Part shown: piece after piece, positions 27,809 to 36,647 of the stretch
Layout of the letters: each line of letters opens with the position of its first letter
How positions within the stretch are numbered: position 1 is the stretch's first letter
Source: CAYSFW01 sp964620675
GTDB lineage: Bacteria; Pseudomonadota; Gammaproteobacteria; UWMA-0217
DNA length: 64,000 bases
Reading direction: 5' to 3'
Assembly (NCBI GenBank): GCA_964620675.1
Contig: CAZUJU010000009.1
Coordinates: 14,012-78,011, forward strand
Position numbers and translations under genes: made by a program
The notes under the pieces: generated by a model
Database searches by the model: none
What the model was told of the DNA's origin: nothing
The model's input: the letters and a program-made list of their open reading frames with translations, nothing else

Positions 27809-29124
27809 GAAAGACCCGCCCGCCCGGGCCGCCCTATGAGGTCGAGATTGCGTCACTGGCGCAGGACGGCCGTGGTGTCGCGCGCCGGGACGGCAAGGCG
27901 GTGTTTGTCGACGGTGCCTTGCCGGGTGAGCGGGTCTTGGTTCAGCCGGTTGCGCTGCACCGTCAATACGACGAGGCCGTCACCGAGCAGGTGCTGGCGC
28001 CATCGCCGGACCGGGTCGAGCCCCGCTGTGCGCACTTCAAACTCTGCGGTGGGTGCAGCTTGCAGCATCTGCGTTCGGAGCGGCAGATCGAGTTCAAGCA
28101 GCAAGCGTTGCTTGATGCGCTGACCCATATCGGCAAGATCGCGCCGAAAACGGTGCTCGCGCCGCTGCTCGGCCCGGCCTGGGGTTATCGGCGTAAGGCG
28201 CGTCTCGGGATGCGGTTTGTGCGCAAGATGGGGCGAATCGCGATCGGCTTTCGCGAAAAGCACTCCCATTTTGTGACCGATGTCCAAGCGTGTCCGATCC
28301 TCGATGCGGCGGTGGGTGACCAGATCGGTGCGCTCGGCGAGTTGGTGGGGCGCTTGGAAAGGCCGGATAGGATACCGCAGATCGAAATCACCGTGGCCGA
28401 TCAAGGAGTCGCGCTCGTGATCCGTCATTTGCAGCCGTTGAGCGCGGCGGATCGGACGCAAATCGAGGCATTTGCCGCGCCGCGCGACTACGCCGTTTAT
28501 CTCCAGGCAGGTGCGCTGGAGAGCACGATTGCGCTGCGGGCACCTGCTGCGGGCCTGACTTACACGCATCCGGCGTACGGTTTGCGGCTCGCAGTTCACC
28601 CGCAGGACTTTATGCAGGTCAACGCCGAGATCAATCGCACGATGGTGCCGTTGGTGCTCGATCTGCTTGCACCCGGTCGCGACGAGGCGGTGCTGGATTT
28701 GTTCTGTGGACTCGGGAACTTCACGCTGCCGCTTGCCACGCTCGCAGCCAGTGTTGTCGGCGTGGAGGCATCGGCGGAGATGGTTCGGCGGGCACGGGCC
28801 AATGCCGAGGCGAACGCTCTGAGCAACGCGACCTTTCACACCGCCGATCTGTTTGGCGAGATTCGCCACGAAGGGTGGGCGCGGGCGCGATTCGACAAGA
28901 TTCTGCTCGATCCGCCACGCAGCGGTGCCAAGGATCTCACGCGAAAACTGGGTTCGTTTCGCGCGCGGCGCATCGTTTACGTTTCATGCCATCCCGGTAC
29001 GCTGGCCCGGGATGCGAGTGAACTGGTGCACGGCCAGGGCTACCGCCTGAGCGCCGCGGGCGTGCTCGATATGTTTCCGCACACCGCGCATGTCGAATCG
29101 GTCGCGGTATTCGATCGCAATTGA
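27805..29124 (+). CDS. rlmD: 23S rRNA (uracil-1939-C5)-methyltransferase RlmD
   Basis: The 439-residue SAM enzyme has an N-terminal TRAM domain (YEVEIASLAQDGRGVARRDGKAVFVDGALPGE, shown only in part by this match), a 4Fe-4S cluster site (RCAHFKLCGGCSLQHL plus the Cys in VQACPILD), the SAM motif DLFCGLGNFTLPLA and the catalytic Cys in VYVSCHPGTLARD. It methylates U1939 of 23S rRNA. The TTG start overlaps the upstream stop (TTGA). It ends the operon; a dispersed hairpin repeat follows 23 bp later. Confidence 0.94.
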   Translation: MRKTRPPGPPYEVEIASLAQDGRGVARRDGKAVFVDGALPGERVLVQPVALHRQYDEAVTEQVLAPSPDRVEPRCAHFKLCGGCSLQHLRSERQIEFKQQALLDALTHIGKIAPKTVLAPLLGPAWGYRRKARLGMRFVRKMGRIAIGFREKHSHFVTDVQACPILDAAVGDQIGALGELVGRLERPDRIPQIEITVADQGVALVIRHLQPLSAADRTQIEAFAAPRDYAVYLQAGALESTIALRAPAAGLTYTHPAYGLRLAVHPQDFMQVNAEINRTMVPLVLDLLAPGRDEAVLDLFCGLGNFTLPLATLAASVVGVEASAEMVRRARANAEANALSNATFHTADLFGEIRHEGWARARFDKILLDPPRSGAKDLTRKLGSFRARRIVYVSCHPGTLARDASELVHGQGYRLSAAGVLDMFPHTAHVESVAVFDRN

Positions 29125-29147
29125 GCAAAGTCGGTCGACCGCGTTAA

Positions 29148-29288
29148 CTTTCATGGCGATGGCACCGCCCCGGAGGATGAAAGCCGCTCCGGGCCGGCCA
29201 GGCGGGAGACGCCGTGAATCCATCCATGGAGGCTCGGCAGCCGCCTCCCTGCGGCCGACGCGCCCGTCTGGCCAACCCGGAGCGGCAG
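29148..29288. repeat. Dispersed hairpin repeat, copy B
   Basis: This is the second, better preserved copy of the repeat at 975–1112. Two 24-nt arms (29183–29206 and 29263–29286) form a long inverted repeat with three mismatched positions, one of which is a possible G·U pair. An inner short inverted repeat (ggaggc … gcctcc, 29228–29248) lies in the loop. It occupies the space between rlmD and the convergent ppiC-type gene, so it may act as a bidirectional terminator or mRNA-end structure. No T-run follows either arm. Confidence 0.8.
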
Positions 29289-29359
29289 TCGTTCGTTCAC
29301 GTTAAAGAACGCGGCCGGCCGATTTCAGTCGAATGATACGAAACGGAAACCGCGGGGCG

Positions 29360-30277
29360 TTACTTTTCGGTCGACGCGTCCGGTTTGCCTGCGGGCTCCG
29401 GTGCGGCATCCGAGGGCGCCGCCGCGTCGGCCTTCGCCTCGATCACGTCAATCTTCGCCGCCTGGCGCAGTGCACCGATATAGCCTTGCATCGCCTTGTT
29501 GGTCACGACCATTTCGAGCTGGTCCTTGACCTCGTCGAATTTTGGCGGATCGCCGACTTTGACGTCATCGAGCTGGATGATGTGCCAGCCGAACTGGCTG
29601 CGTACCGGAGTTTCGGTGAATTTGCCTTTCTCCAGGCCTTGCGTGGCTTCGCCAAATTCGGGCACCACCGCGCTGAGGGGGAACCAGCCCAGATCGCCGC
29701 CTTCTGCCGCGCTGGGATCCTTCGACTGGTCCTTCGCGAGAGCCTCAAACGATTTGCCGGCCTTGAGATCGGCGATGATGGCCTTGGCCGCGTCTTCCTC
29801 GTCGACCAGGATATGGCGCGCCTTGTATTCCTTGAGGTCGAGCTCCTTGATCTGATTGTCGTACTCCTGCTTGAGCACGGCGTCGCTAAAGTCGATCGAT
29901 TTGCGCTGTTCGCCGATCATGGCGCTGACCAGAAGCTCATCGCGACGCTTTTCGAGATCGAACTTGAACTCGGCCCGTTCGGCGATCCCTTTGGCGAGGG
30001 CGTCCTGTTTGACCAGTTCGCGATTGATCATCTCATTGAGCACCAGCGACGGATCGGTGGATTCCGGCGTCCCGGCGAGGGTTTTGGCATTGAGGAATTC
30101 GCTAAATGCCTGCAGTGTGATCGGGCGCGAATTGACGGTGGCGATCACGTCGCCACCGACCTCCGCCGATGCATTGCGCTCGGATTCGACGGCGGCGGGT
30201 GACGAGGCTTGGTCGCACCCACTGAGGGTGAATGCCAACAACGCCGCGAGCGCGGACGCGGGGATTGCATAATTCAT
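29360..30277 (-). CDS. PpiC/parvulin-type peptidyl-prolyl isomerase lipoprotein
   Basis: The 305-residue product has a lipoprotein signal (ALLAFTLSGC, lipobox Cys20), a SurA/PrsA-like N-terminal chaperone region (about 40–140) and a parvulin domain (about 145–245; YKARHILVDEEDAAKAI, DLGWFPLSAVVPEF, SQFGWHIIQLDD). An Ala/Pro-rich tail ends the protein. It should assist folding of exported proteins in the periplasm, probably anchored in the outer membrane. It lies 35 bp downstream of the YciI gene and the two are likely co-transcribed. Confidence 0.9.
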   Translation of the reverse strand: MNYAIPASALAALLAFTLSGCDQASSPAAVESERNASAEVGGDVIATVNSRPITLQAFSEFLNAKTLAGTPESTDPSLVLNEMINRELVKQDALAKGIAERAEFKFDLEKRRDELLVSAMIGEQRKSIDFSDAVLKQEYDNQIKELDLKEYKARHILVDEEDAAKAIIADLKAGKSFEALAKDQSKDPSAAEGGDLGWFPLSAVVPEFGEATQGLEKGKFTETPVRSQFGWHIIQLDDVKVGDPPKFDEVKDQLEMVVTNKAMQGYIGALRQAAKIDVIEAKADAAAPSDAAPEPAGKPDASTEK

Positions 30278-30312
30278 GCGGTAACCTCTTGGTAAGATTG
30301 GATAAGAACGGG

Positions 30313-30612
30313 TCAGGGGAGTACTTTCTTGAACGGCTTGACGGTCACCCGGGCATAGACGCCGGCGCTGACGTAGGGGTCGCTATCGGCCCATGCCTTG
30401 GCGCGCTCCAGGGACGGAAATTCGGCGACGATCAGACTGCCACTGAACCCGGCCGGGCCTGGATCGTTGGAGTCGACCAGCGGGTTTGGACCGGCCAAAA
30501 GCAAGTGGCCCTGTTCCTGCAGCGCCTGGAGCCGTTCGAGATGCGCCGGCCGCGCGTTGAGCCTCGCCGACAGGCTATCGGCGACATCTTCGCCGACAAT
30601 CATGTATAACAT
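30313..30612 (-). CDS. yciI: YciI-like protein
   Basis: The 99-residue product matches the YciI family: MLYMIVGEDVADSLSARL, the conserved Arg/His region RPAHLERLQALQEQGHLLLAGP, SGSLIVAEFPSLERAKAWADSDPYVSAGVY and a basic C-terminus. It forms a ferredoxin-like dimer; the conserved His/Asp pair suggests an enzyme but the substrate is unknown. The ATG at 30612 gives the family N-terminus. In related genomes yciI is commonly close to bolA and a ppiC gene; here bolA is absent between them. Confidence 0.9.
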   Translation of the reverse strand: MLYMIVGEDVADSLSARLNARPAHLERLQALQEQGHLLLAGPNPLVDSNDPGPAGFSGSLIVAEFPSLERAKAWADSDPYVSAGVYARVTVKPFKKVLP

Positions 30613-30737
30613 CGCACTCAATCCCGTTGAAAAATCCGCGCCATCATACCCTAAGCCCATCCGTGAGGCATTGGGGTTTGAGATTCGCGGTTTCGGCCAT
30701 TATCATCAAGCGCTCGACCGCCAACGATACCCACCCC

Positions 30738-31364
30738 ATGAGTCAATTCTTCGAGATCCACCCGGAGAATCCACAGCTACGCTTGATTCGTCAGGCCGTC
30801 TCGATCGTCACCAATGGCGGCGTGGTGGTGTATCCCACCGATTCCTGTTACGCGTTGGGTTGTCTGATCGGCGACAAGGACGCAATGGAGCGTATTCGGC
30901 GTATCCGCAAGGTGGGCAAAGACCACCACTTCACCCTGATGTGCCGGGATCTGTCCGAGATCTCCAGCTACGCCAAGATCGACAACGACGCATTTCGGCT
31001 GATGCGCAGTCTGACACCCGGACCGTACACGTTCATCCTGAATGCGACGCGCGAGGTGCCCAAGCGTCTGCAACATCCCAAACGCAAGACCATCGGCATC
31101 CGGGTCCCGGACAATCCGATTGCGCTCGCGCTGCTGGAGGAGTTGGGGCAGCCCTTGCTCAGTAGCACGCTGATCCTGCCGGAGACCGATCTGCCGCTGA
31201 CTGACCCTTACCAGATCCGGATCCTGCTGGAGCACGAGGTCGATCTCGTGATCGACGGCGGCTTCTGTGATATCGATCCCAGCACCGTCATCGACATGAC
31301 CACCGGCATGCCGGAAGTGGTGCGTCTCGGCAAGGGTTCGATCGATTGGCTGGAACGACATTGA
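30738..31364 (+). CDS. yciO: YciO-type Sua5/YrdC domain protein
   Basis: The 208-residue product is a YrdC-fold protein with the KxR and SxTx-type nucleotide pocket features (VVYPTDSCYALGC, HHFTLMCRDLSEIS, TPGPYTFILNA, TIGIRVPDNPIALALL, SSTLILP). The sequence is closer to YciO than to TsaC; YciO is a paralogue whose threonylcarbamoyl-AMP chemistry is uncertain. The ATG at 30738 (MSQFFEIHPENPQLRLI) is the family start. An M50 protease and trpS follow on the same strand. Confidence 0.9.
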   Translation: MSQFFEIHPENPQLRLIRQAVSIVTNGGVVVYPTDSCYALGCLIGDKDAMERIRRIRKVGKDHHFTLMCRDLSEISSYAKIDNDAFRLMRSLTPGPYTFILNATREVPKRLQHPKRKTIGIRVPDNPIALALLEELGQPLLSSTLILPETDLPLTDPYQIRILLEHEVDLVIDGGFCDIDPSTVIDMTTGMPEVVRLGKGSIDWLERH

Positions 31365-31394
31365 ACATACACCTACGCGGGACGGATCACGACC

Positions 31395-32045
31395 GTGGAT
31401 GAAATGATCAGGCTGCTGAGTGTGGCGGCGCTGCCGCTGATATTCGCGATCACGTTGCACGAGGCCGCCCACGGTTGGGTCGCGAATCGTCTCGGTGATC
31501 CGACCGCCAAACAACTCGGGCGGCTGACCGCGAACCCGATCCCGCATATCGACCCGATCGGTACGGTCCTGGTACCGCTCGCGATGTTGGCGTTGAGCGG
31601 ATTCATTTTCGGCTGGGCGAAACCGGTGCCAGTCAATATCCGCAATTTTCGCGATCCGCGTAAGGATATGGCCCTGGTCGCGGTGGCAGGCCCTGTTTCC
31701 AATCTGTTGATGGCGCTCTTCTGGGGCCTGATTTGGAAGGCTGGAATCCTGATGTCGGGCGGCGATTTCGCTTGGTTCGCCGAGCCAATGCAGTTGATGG
31801 GTCGGATCGGCATGTTTCTGAACTTGATCCTGATGGTGCTTAACCTGCTGCCATTGCCGCCGCTCGACGGGGGACGGGTGCTGAGCTGGCTGGTGCCGAC
31901 CCGCTGGGCGCTGGCGCTCGACCGGATCGAGCCGTATGGAATATTCATCCTGCTTGGGTTGCTGTTTCTCGGGCTGTGGCCCCACGTCATCGGTCCCGCC
32001 ACCGATGTATTTTCTCGGCTGATCAAAATGTTGCTTCAAATCTAA
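31395..32045 (+). CDS. Site-2 protease family (peptidase M50) membrane metalloprotease
   Basis: The 216-residue integral membrane protein carries the zinc motif LHEAAHGW (His22, Glu23, His26) in its first helix and the second metal-binding block NLLPLPPLDGGRVL. This is the short M50 type without a PDZ domain, so it is not RseP. Substrate is unknown. The start is a GTG 30 bp after yciO; trpS follows 12 bp later. Confidence 0.9.
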   Translation: MDEMIRLLSVAALPLIFAITLHEAAHGWVANRLGDPTAKQLGRLTANPIPHIDPIGTVLVPLAMLALSGFIFGWAKPVPVNIRNFRDPRKDMALVAVAGPVSNLLMALFWGLIWKAGILMSGGDFAWFAEPMQLMGRIGMFLNLILMVLNLLPLPPLDGGRVLSWLVPTRWALALDRIEPYGIFILLGLLFLGLWPHVIGPATDVFSRLIKMLLQI

Positions 32046-32057
32046 AAGGCCAATGCC

Positions 32058-33254
32058 ATGCACAGGATACTTTCCGGCATGCGCCCGACTGGGCGCCTGC
32101 ATCTCGGGCACTATCGCGGGGTGCTTAAAAACTGGATCGAGCTTCAACACAGTCACGAGTGTTTCTTTTTTGTCGCCGATTGGCATGCGCTGACGACGCA
32201 TTACGAGACGCCCGAGGGCATCGAAGCCAGCGTTTGGGACATGGTGATCGACTGGTTAGCGGCGGGTGTCAGTCCGTCCTCTGCGACCTTGTTCATCCAA
32301 TCGCGGGTACCTGAACATGCGGAACTGCATTTACTGTTGTCGATGATCACCCCGCTGGGTTGGCTTGAGCGGGTGCCGAGTTATAAGGACCAACAAGATA
32401 AATTGCGTGAGAAAGATCTCGCAACATACGGATTTTTAGGGTATCCGTTACTGCAAAGTGCCGATATCCTGATCTACAAGGCGGACGGCGTCCCGGTCGG
32501 CGAAGACCAGGTCGCGCATATCGAGCTGACGCGCGAGGTCGCGCGACGCTTCAATCATCTGTTCGGGCGTGAGATCGGCTTTGAAGACAAAGCCGAACTC
32601 GCGATTGCCAAGATGAGCAAGAAGGATGCACGGCTGTACCGGGAGAAGCGCAAGGCCTACGTCGAGAAAGGCGACCAGGCGGCCTTGGAAACGGCGCAGG
32701 CGCTCCTCGAAGCGCAGCAAAATCTCTCAGTCGGCGACCGCGAGCGCTTGTGGGGTTATCTCGAAGGCTCCGGCAAGATTATTCTGCACGAGCCGGATGC
32801 GTTGCTGACCGCGTCGGCAAAGATGCCGGGTCTGGATGGGCAGAAAATGTCGAAATCCTACGGCAATACGATCGCGTTGCGTGAAGCGCCGGATGAGGTC
32901 GCGCGCAAGATCCGCACCATGCCGACCGATCCGGCGCGGGTACGCCGCACTGACCCGGGCGACCCAGCCAAGTGCCCGGTATGGCAGTTTCATCGCATTT
33001 ATTCGGACGAGGCGCGCCGCGTCTGGGTGGACAACGGTTGCCGCAATGCCGCGATTGGCTGCCTGGAGTGCAAGCAGCCGATCATCGATGCGGTGTTGGA
33101 AGAACTCACGCCGATACGCGAACGCGCCGCCGAGTTGGAGCGCGAACCGGCACTGATCCAGAACATCATCAACGAGGGTTGTGAGGCGGCGCGCGATGTC
33201 GCACGCGATACGCTGGAAGAAGTCCGCAAGGCGATCGGTCTGAATTACCGCTGA
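32058..33254 (+). CDS. trpS: Tryptophanyl-tRNA synthetase
   Basis: This class I synthetase has the HIGH-type motif at residues 15–18 (RLHLGHYRG) and the KMSKS loop (GQKMSKSYGN). At 398 residues it is longer than the E. coli enzyme (334). The extra segment lies before the KMSKS loop (around KKDARLYREKRKAYVEKGDQ), as in other longer bacterial TrpRS. The scpA gene follows 9 bp downstream, so the two are probably co-transcribed. Confidence 0.95.
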   Translation: MHRILSGMRPTGRLHLGHYRGVLKNWIELQHSHECFFFVADWHALTTHYETPEGIEASVWDMVIDWLAAGVSPSSATLFIQSRVPEHAELHLLLSMITPLGWLERVPSYKDQQDKLREKDLATYGFLGYPLLQSADILIYKADGVPVGEDQVAHIELTREVARRFNHLFGREIGFEDKAELAIAKMSKKDARLYREKRKAYVEKGDQAALETAQALLEAQQNLSVGDRERLWGYLEGSGKIILHEPDALLTASAKMPGLDGQKMSKSYGNTIALREAPDEVARKIRTMPTDPARVRRTDPGDPAKCPVWQFHRIYSDEARRVWVDNGCRNAAIGCLECKQPIIDAVLEELTPIRERAAELEREPALIQNIINEGCEAARDVARDTLEEVRKAIGLNYR

Positions 33255-33263
33255 TCCCCGCCG

Positions 33264-34067
33264 ATGCCACCGCAACCGGAAACCGCCGTTCAGACCGAGC
33301 TGCCTTTTGCCATCGTGCAAGGGGAGCCGCTCAGCCTGCCGCCGTCGGACCTCTACATTCCACCGGATGCGCTGGAGGTGATTCTGGAGGCATTCGAGGG
33401 GCCGCTCGATTTGCTGCTATACCTCATCAAGCGGCAAAACCTCGACATTCTGGATATTCCAATCGCGGAGATCACCCTGCAATACGTCAGCTATATCGAG
33501 CTGATGGACGTGATGCGCTGGGAGCTGGCCGCCGAGTATCTGGTGATGGCCGCGCTGCTGGCGGAGATCAAATCCAAGATGCTGTTGCCGCGGCCGGAAG
33601 CGATGTCCGAGGAGGAAGACCCGCGCGCCGAACTGGTGCGGCGCTTGCAGGAATACGAGCAGATTCGGCTCGCCGCTGAGCGTCTCGACGAACTGCCGCG
33701 TCTGGAGCGCGATATCGCCCTCACTCGCGCGGCCCCGCCGCCGCTCGAAACCCTGCGCCCGGAACCCGATGTGGGGATGGACGAGTTGATCGCCGTCATG
33801 CGCGATCTGCTCAAGCGCTCGGAAATGTTTGGTCGGCACCAGATCAAGCGCGAACGGCTTTCGGTGCGCGAGCGTATGGTCGCGATCCTGGAGCGGCTGG
33901 AATCGGTTGAACACTATACCGAGCTCGCCGCATTGTTCATGGTGACGGAAGGGCGGCTCGGCATCGTCGTAACGTTTCTTGCGGTGCTTGAACTGCAAAA
34001 GGAGCACGCGATCGACCTGATGCAAAATGCCCATCACGCCCCGATTTACGTCAAGCGTGCCGGTTGA
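33264..34067 (+). CDS. scpA: Segregation and condensation protein A
   Basis: ScpA is the kleisin subunit of the SMC–ScpAB condensin. The 267-residue product shows the family core AFEGPLDLLLYLIKRQNLDILDIPIAEIT, AAEYLVMAALLAEIKSKMLLP, and the C-terminal winged helix (VTFLAVLELQKEHAI). It is followed immediately by scpB. No smc gene is in the window; gammaproteobacteria with MukBEF usually lack ScpAB, which argues against an enteric-type host. Confidence 0.94.
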   Translation: MPPQPETAVQTELPFAIVQGEPLSLPPSDLYIPPDALEVILEAFEGPLDLLLYLIKRQNLDILDIPIAEITLQYVSYIELMDVMRWELAAEYLVMAALLAEIKSKMLLPRPEAMSEEEDPRAELVRRLQEYEQIRLAAERLDELPRLERDIALTRAAPPPLETLRPEPDVGMDELIAVMRDLLKRSEMFGRHQIKRERLSVRERMVAILERLESVEHYTELAALFMVTEGRLGIVVTFLAVLELQKEHAIDLMQNAHHAPIYVKRAG

Positions 34068-34097
34068 GTGACCGACGCGCGCGCGGAGACGAGAAAC

Positions 34098-34667
34098 ATG
34101 GAACCGCAGCCACTGAAACGGATCGTTGAGGCGCTACTGATGGCCTCCGATCAGCCACTTAAACTTGAACGTATCGCCGAGATTGTTAATGACGGCGACT
34201 CGCACCAGGCGCGCAACGAGATCGCCGCCGCGCTCACCGCGTTGCAAATCGACTATGCCGAGCGCGCGGTCGAGTTGCGGGAGGTCGCTAGCGGCTTTCG
34301 CTTTCAGGTACGCACCGAGTTCGCGGTCTGGATCGGACGACTGCACGAGGAAAAGCCGCCGCGCTACTCACGCGCGGTGCTGGAGACCTTGGCCCTGATC
34401 GCTTACAAGCAGCCGACCACCCGCGCCGAGATCGAGGCCGTGCGCGGCGTGACGGTGAGTACCCAAATCGTCAAGACCTTGCTGGAGCGGCAGTGGGTCA
34501 GGGTCATTGGGCATAAAGATGTCCCAGGCCGTCCGGCCTTGTATGCGACCACCCGCCAGTTCCTCGACTACTTCAACCTCAACACCTTGGACGGATTGCC
34601 GTCGTTACAGGGACTGAAAAATGATGATGCGCCCAACCGTGAGCTGGAATTCCGGGAATTCGATTGA
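34098..34667 (+). CDS. scpB: Segregation and condensation protein B
   Basis: The 189-residue product has the paired winged-helix layout of ScpB: LKRIVEALLMASDQPLKLERIAEI, the ELREVASGFRFQVRTEFAVWI block and the conserved YSRAVLETLALIAYKQPTTRAEIEAVRGV. It partners ScpA and SMC in chromosome compaction. The ATG at 34098 has ggag at 34086–34089 upstream; a GTG at 34068 touching the scpA stop is an alternative adding ten residues. Confidence 0.92.
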   Translation: MEPQPLKRIVEALLMASDQPLKLERIAEIVNDGDSHQARNEIAAALTALQIDYAERAVELREVASGFRFQVRTEFAVWIGRLHEEKPPRYSRAVLETLALIAYKQPTTRAEIEAVRGVTVSTQIVKTLLERQWVRVIGHKDVPGRPALYATTRQFLDYFNLNTLDGLPSLQGLKNDDAPNRELEFREFD

Positions 34668-34777
34668 AGGGCTGCGAGCGCTGGCGCGCGGAGAAAGCGT
34701 CGATCCGCGCCCGCGCCTCGCGAGAATGGCTGGGCTTGTTGACTGCACGGTACGTCGATGGTGACAGATAAAACCGT

Positions 34778-35743
34778 ATGACCGCACTTCAGGAAAGCAT
34801 TGAAGAGCAGCGCGCTGCGCTGACGAACGTGTTGGCCGGGCCGATCACCGCGCTGGTGGAACGCTGCGTGGTGGCGTGGCCGGATCGCGATGGTTTGAAT
34901 CAGGTGTTGCGCGCTCACCTCGCGCCGGTTCCGTATGCGAAATTTCTCTATGCGCTGGACAGCGCGGGCGTGCAGGTGAGTGATACCGTCAGCCGCAGCG
35001 GGCTGATGCCGGAGCATTACCGGCGCGATCGCGCGGATCGGCCGTACATGAATTCGGTATTGCCGTGCGTGGATTTCTGGTTGTCCGCGGCCTATATCAG
35101 TCTGCGCGCGAAGCGTCCGTCGCTGACCGCCTTGCACCTGGTACGTAAGAACGGCGCGGTGGTCGGATTCATCGGCGTCGATTTCGACCTGCGTGATCTG
35201 CCGCTGACGCGCGCGGTCTACCGCGAGCCCGACCACTGGCGCCAAATCAAGGGCGATCCGGCGATCCGCGGTCAGGTTTTTCATCAGTGCCGGATCGACA
35301 GCCCGCTCGATCGCGAGATTGACAACGTGCTCGCGGTGGTCGAGGCCTTGCTGATCGATCATGGGGTGTTTCAATGCAAACTCCATTTTTCAAGCAGCCG
35401 CGCCACGATTTTTCTGATGAGCGACCCCTACCGCTACCGGATTCTCGACTACGAGGCCTTGATTGACCCGGACATGTGTCTTGCCTATCCGCGCGAACAG
35501 TATCCCGCCGACGCGCTGGTGCCTGCCAACGCGATTCGCCCCCTCCTGCGGGTAATGCGCGCGTTGCGTTTCATTGACGAAACCTTTTACCTGCGCTCCG
35601 GCAGCATCAACATCTTTAACGGGATCGTGAGCCTGACCTTTTCCTGCGACGGCTCGCACTACATGCGCTACGACGAGTTTCTGACCAAAGGCAGTGATTT
35701 CTGGGTCAGTTCATCGTTGGGCGGCGAAGCAGCGCTGGCTTGA
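34778..35743 (+). CDS. PDC/Cache-like sensor domain protein without output domain
   Basis: The 321-residue soluble protein resembles stand-alone PDC sensor proteins. A long N-terminal helix (MTALQESIEEQRAALTNVLAGPITALVERCV) leads into an alpha/beta domain with ligand-pocket-like features (YAKFLYALDSAGVQVSDTV, RPYMNSVLP, AAYISLRAKRPSLTALHLV, VVGFIGVDFDLRDL). No membrane helix, kinase, GGDEF or methyl-accepting part is seen. The C-terminal 120 residues are unassigned. It precedes the sodium-channel gene by 43 bp, so a sensing role linked to the channel is possible but unproven. Confidence 0.65.
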   Translation: MTALQESIEEQRAALTNVLAGPITALVERCVVAWPDRDGLNQVLRAHLAPVPYAKFLYALDSAGVQVSDTVSRSGLMPEHYRRDRADRPYMNSVLPCVDFWLSAAYISLRAKRPSLTALHLVRKNGAVVGFIGVDFDLRDLPLTRAVYREPDHWRQIKGDPAIRGQVFHQCRIDSPLDREIDNVLAVVEALLIDHGVFQCKLHFSSSRATIFLMSDPYRYRILDYEALIDPDMCLAYPREQYPADALVPANAIRPLLRVMRALRFIDETFYLRSGSINIFNGIVSLTFSCDGSHYMRYDEFLTKGSDFWVSSSLGGEAALA

Positions 35744-35786
35744 GCGCGCATGGCGGCATTTTATTGGCACCGGGAGTTGAGGTTAT

Positions 35787-36647
35787 ATGTTGATTGAACC
35801 AGCCGAAGCGGCACCGCGCAGCCTGCGCGAGCGCGTGAATGCGCGGGTGGAATCACGGTTGTTTCAGCGCGTTATCGTGGCCTTGATCATCGTGAACGCG
35901 GTGATTCTCGGGTTGGAGACCGTCCCGTCGGTGATGGCGCGAGTCGGGTCGGCCCTGATTCTGCTCGACCGGCTGATTCTGGCGGTGTTCGTGGTCGAGA
36001 TCGCGGCACGAATTTTCGCGCAGGGCTGGCGCTTCTTCACCCGCGCCTGGAATCTGTTCGACTTCTTGATCGTCGGGATCGCGTTGGTGCCCGCGAGCGG
36101 ACCGCTGCAGGTGCTGCGGGCATTGCGCGTGCTGCGGGTATTGCGGCTGGTATCGGTGGTGCCGCAATTGCGCTTCGTGGTCGATTCGCTGCTGCATGCA
36201 CTGCCAGGCATCGGCTCGATCGCGGCCTTGATGGTGGTGCTGTTTTACGTGTTTGCGGTGATGGCCACGGGCTTGTTCGGCGCTGAACACGCGGAGTGGT
36301 TCGGCACCATCGGGCGCTCGATGTATACCCTGTTTCAGGTCATGACGCTCGAAAGCTGGTCGATGGGGATCGTGCGCCCGGTGATGGAAACCCACAGCCT
36401 GGCCTGGTTGTTTTTCATCCCCTTCATCCTGATGGCGACGTTCACGGTACTGAACCTGTTCATCGCGATCATCGTCAACACGATGCAGACCTTGCACGAC
36501 GCGAGTCAGGGTAAGGCGGAAGCCGAAGCGTCAACGACTGAGGCCGCGGATGAGCAGACCCTGGCGCGCGAGATCCAGTCCCTGCGCGAGGAATTGCGGG
36601 TGATGCGTGAGCTGCTGGTGCAGCGTGGAAGCGATGCGGGGCGGTGA
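35787..36647 (+). CDS. BacNav-type voltage-gated sodium channel
   Basis: This 286-residue protein has one six-helix channel module. S1–S3 span about 28–102. S4 carries regularly spaced arginines (LQVLRALRVLRVLRLVSVV; Arg111, 114, 117, 120), and S5 is about 140–165. The pore loop filter TLESWS is at residues 187–192, and S6 is about 205–232 (FIPFILMATFTVLNLFIAIIV). The C-terminal tail (about 255–282) is a coiled coil expected to tetramerise. TLESW-S is the bacterial sodium-channel filter, and TLESWSMGIVRPV closely resembles NavMs. The last base pairs overlap the next gene (GTGA), implying coupling. Confidence 0.93.
   Translation: MLIEPAEAAPRSLRERVNARVESRLFQRVIVALIIVNAVILGLETVPSVMARVGSALILLDRLILAVFVVEIAARIFAQGWRFFTRAWNLFDFLIVGIALVPASGPLQVLRALRVLRVLRLVSVVPQLRFVVDSLLHALPGIGSIAALMVVLFYVFAVMATGLFGAEHAEWFGTIGRSMYTLFQVMTLESWSMGIVRPVMETHSLAWLFFIPFILMATFTVLNLFIAIIVNTMQTLHDASQGKAEAEASTTEAADEQTLAREIQSLREELRVMRELLVQRGSDAGR

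Noticed and set aside
30777..32201. Long minus-strand reading frame of 474 codons
   Set aside because: It is antisense to yciO, the M50 protease and the start of trpS, all of which have clear family motifs; the frame is Gln/Arg/His-rich shadow sequence.
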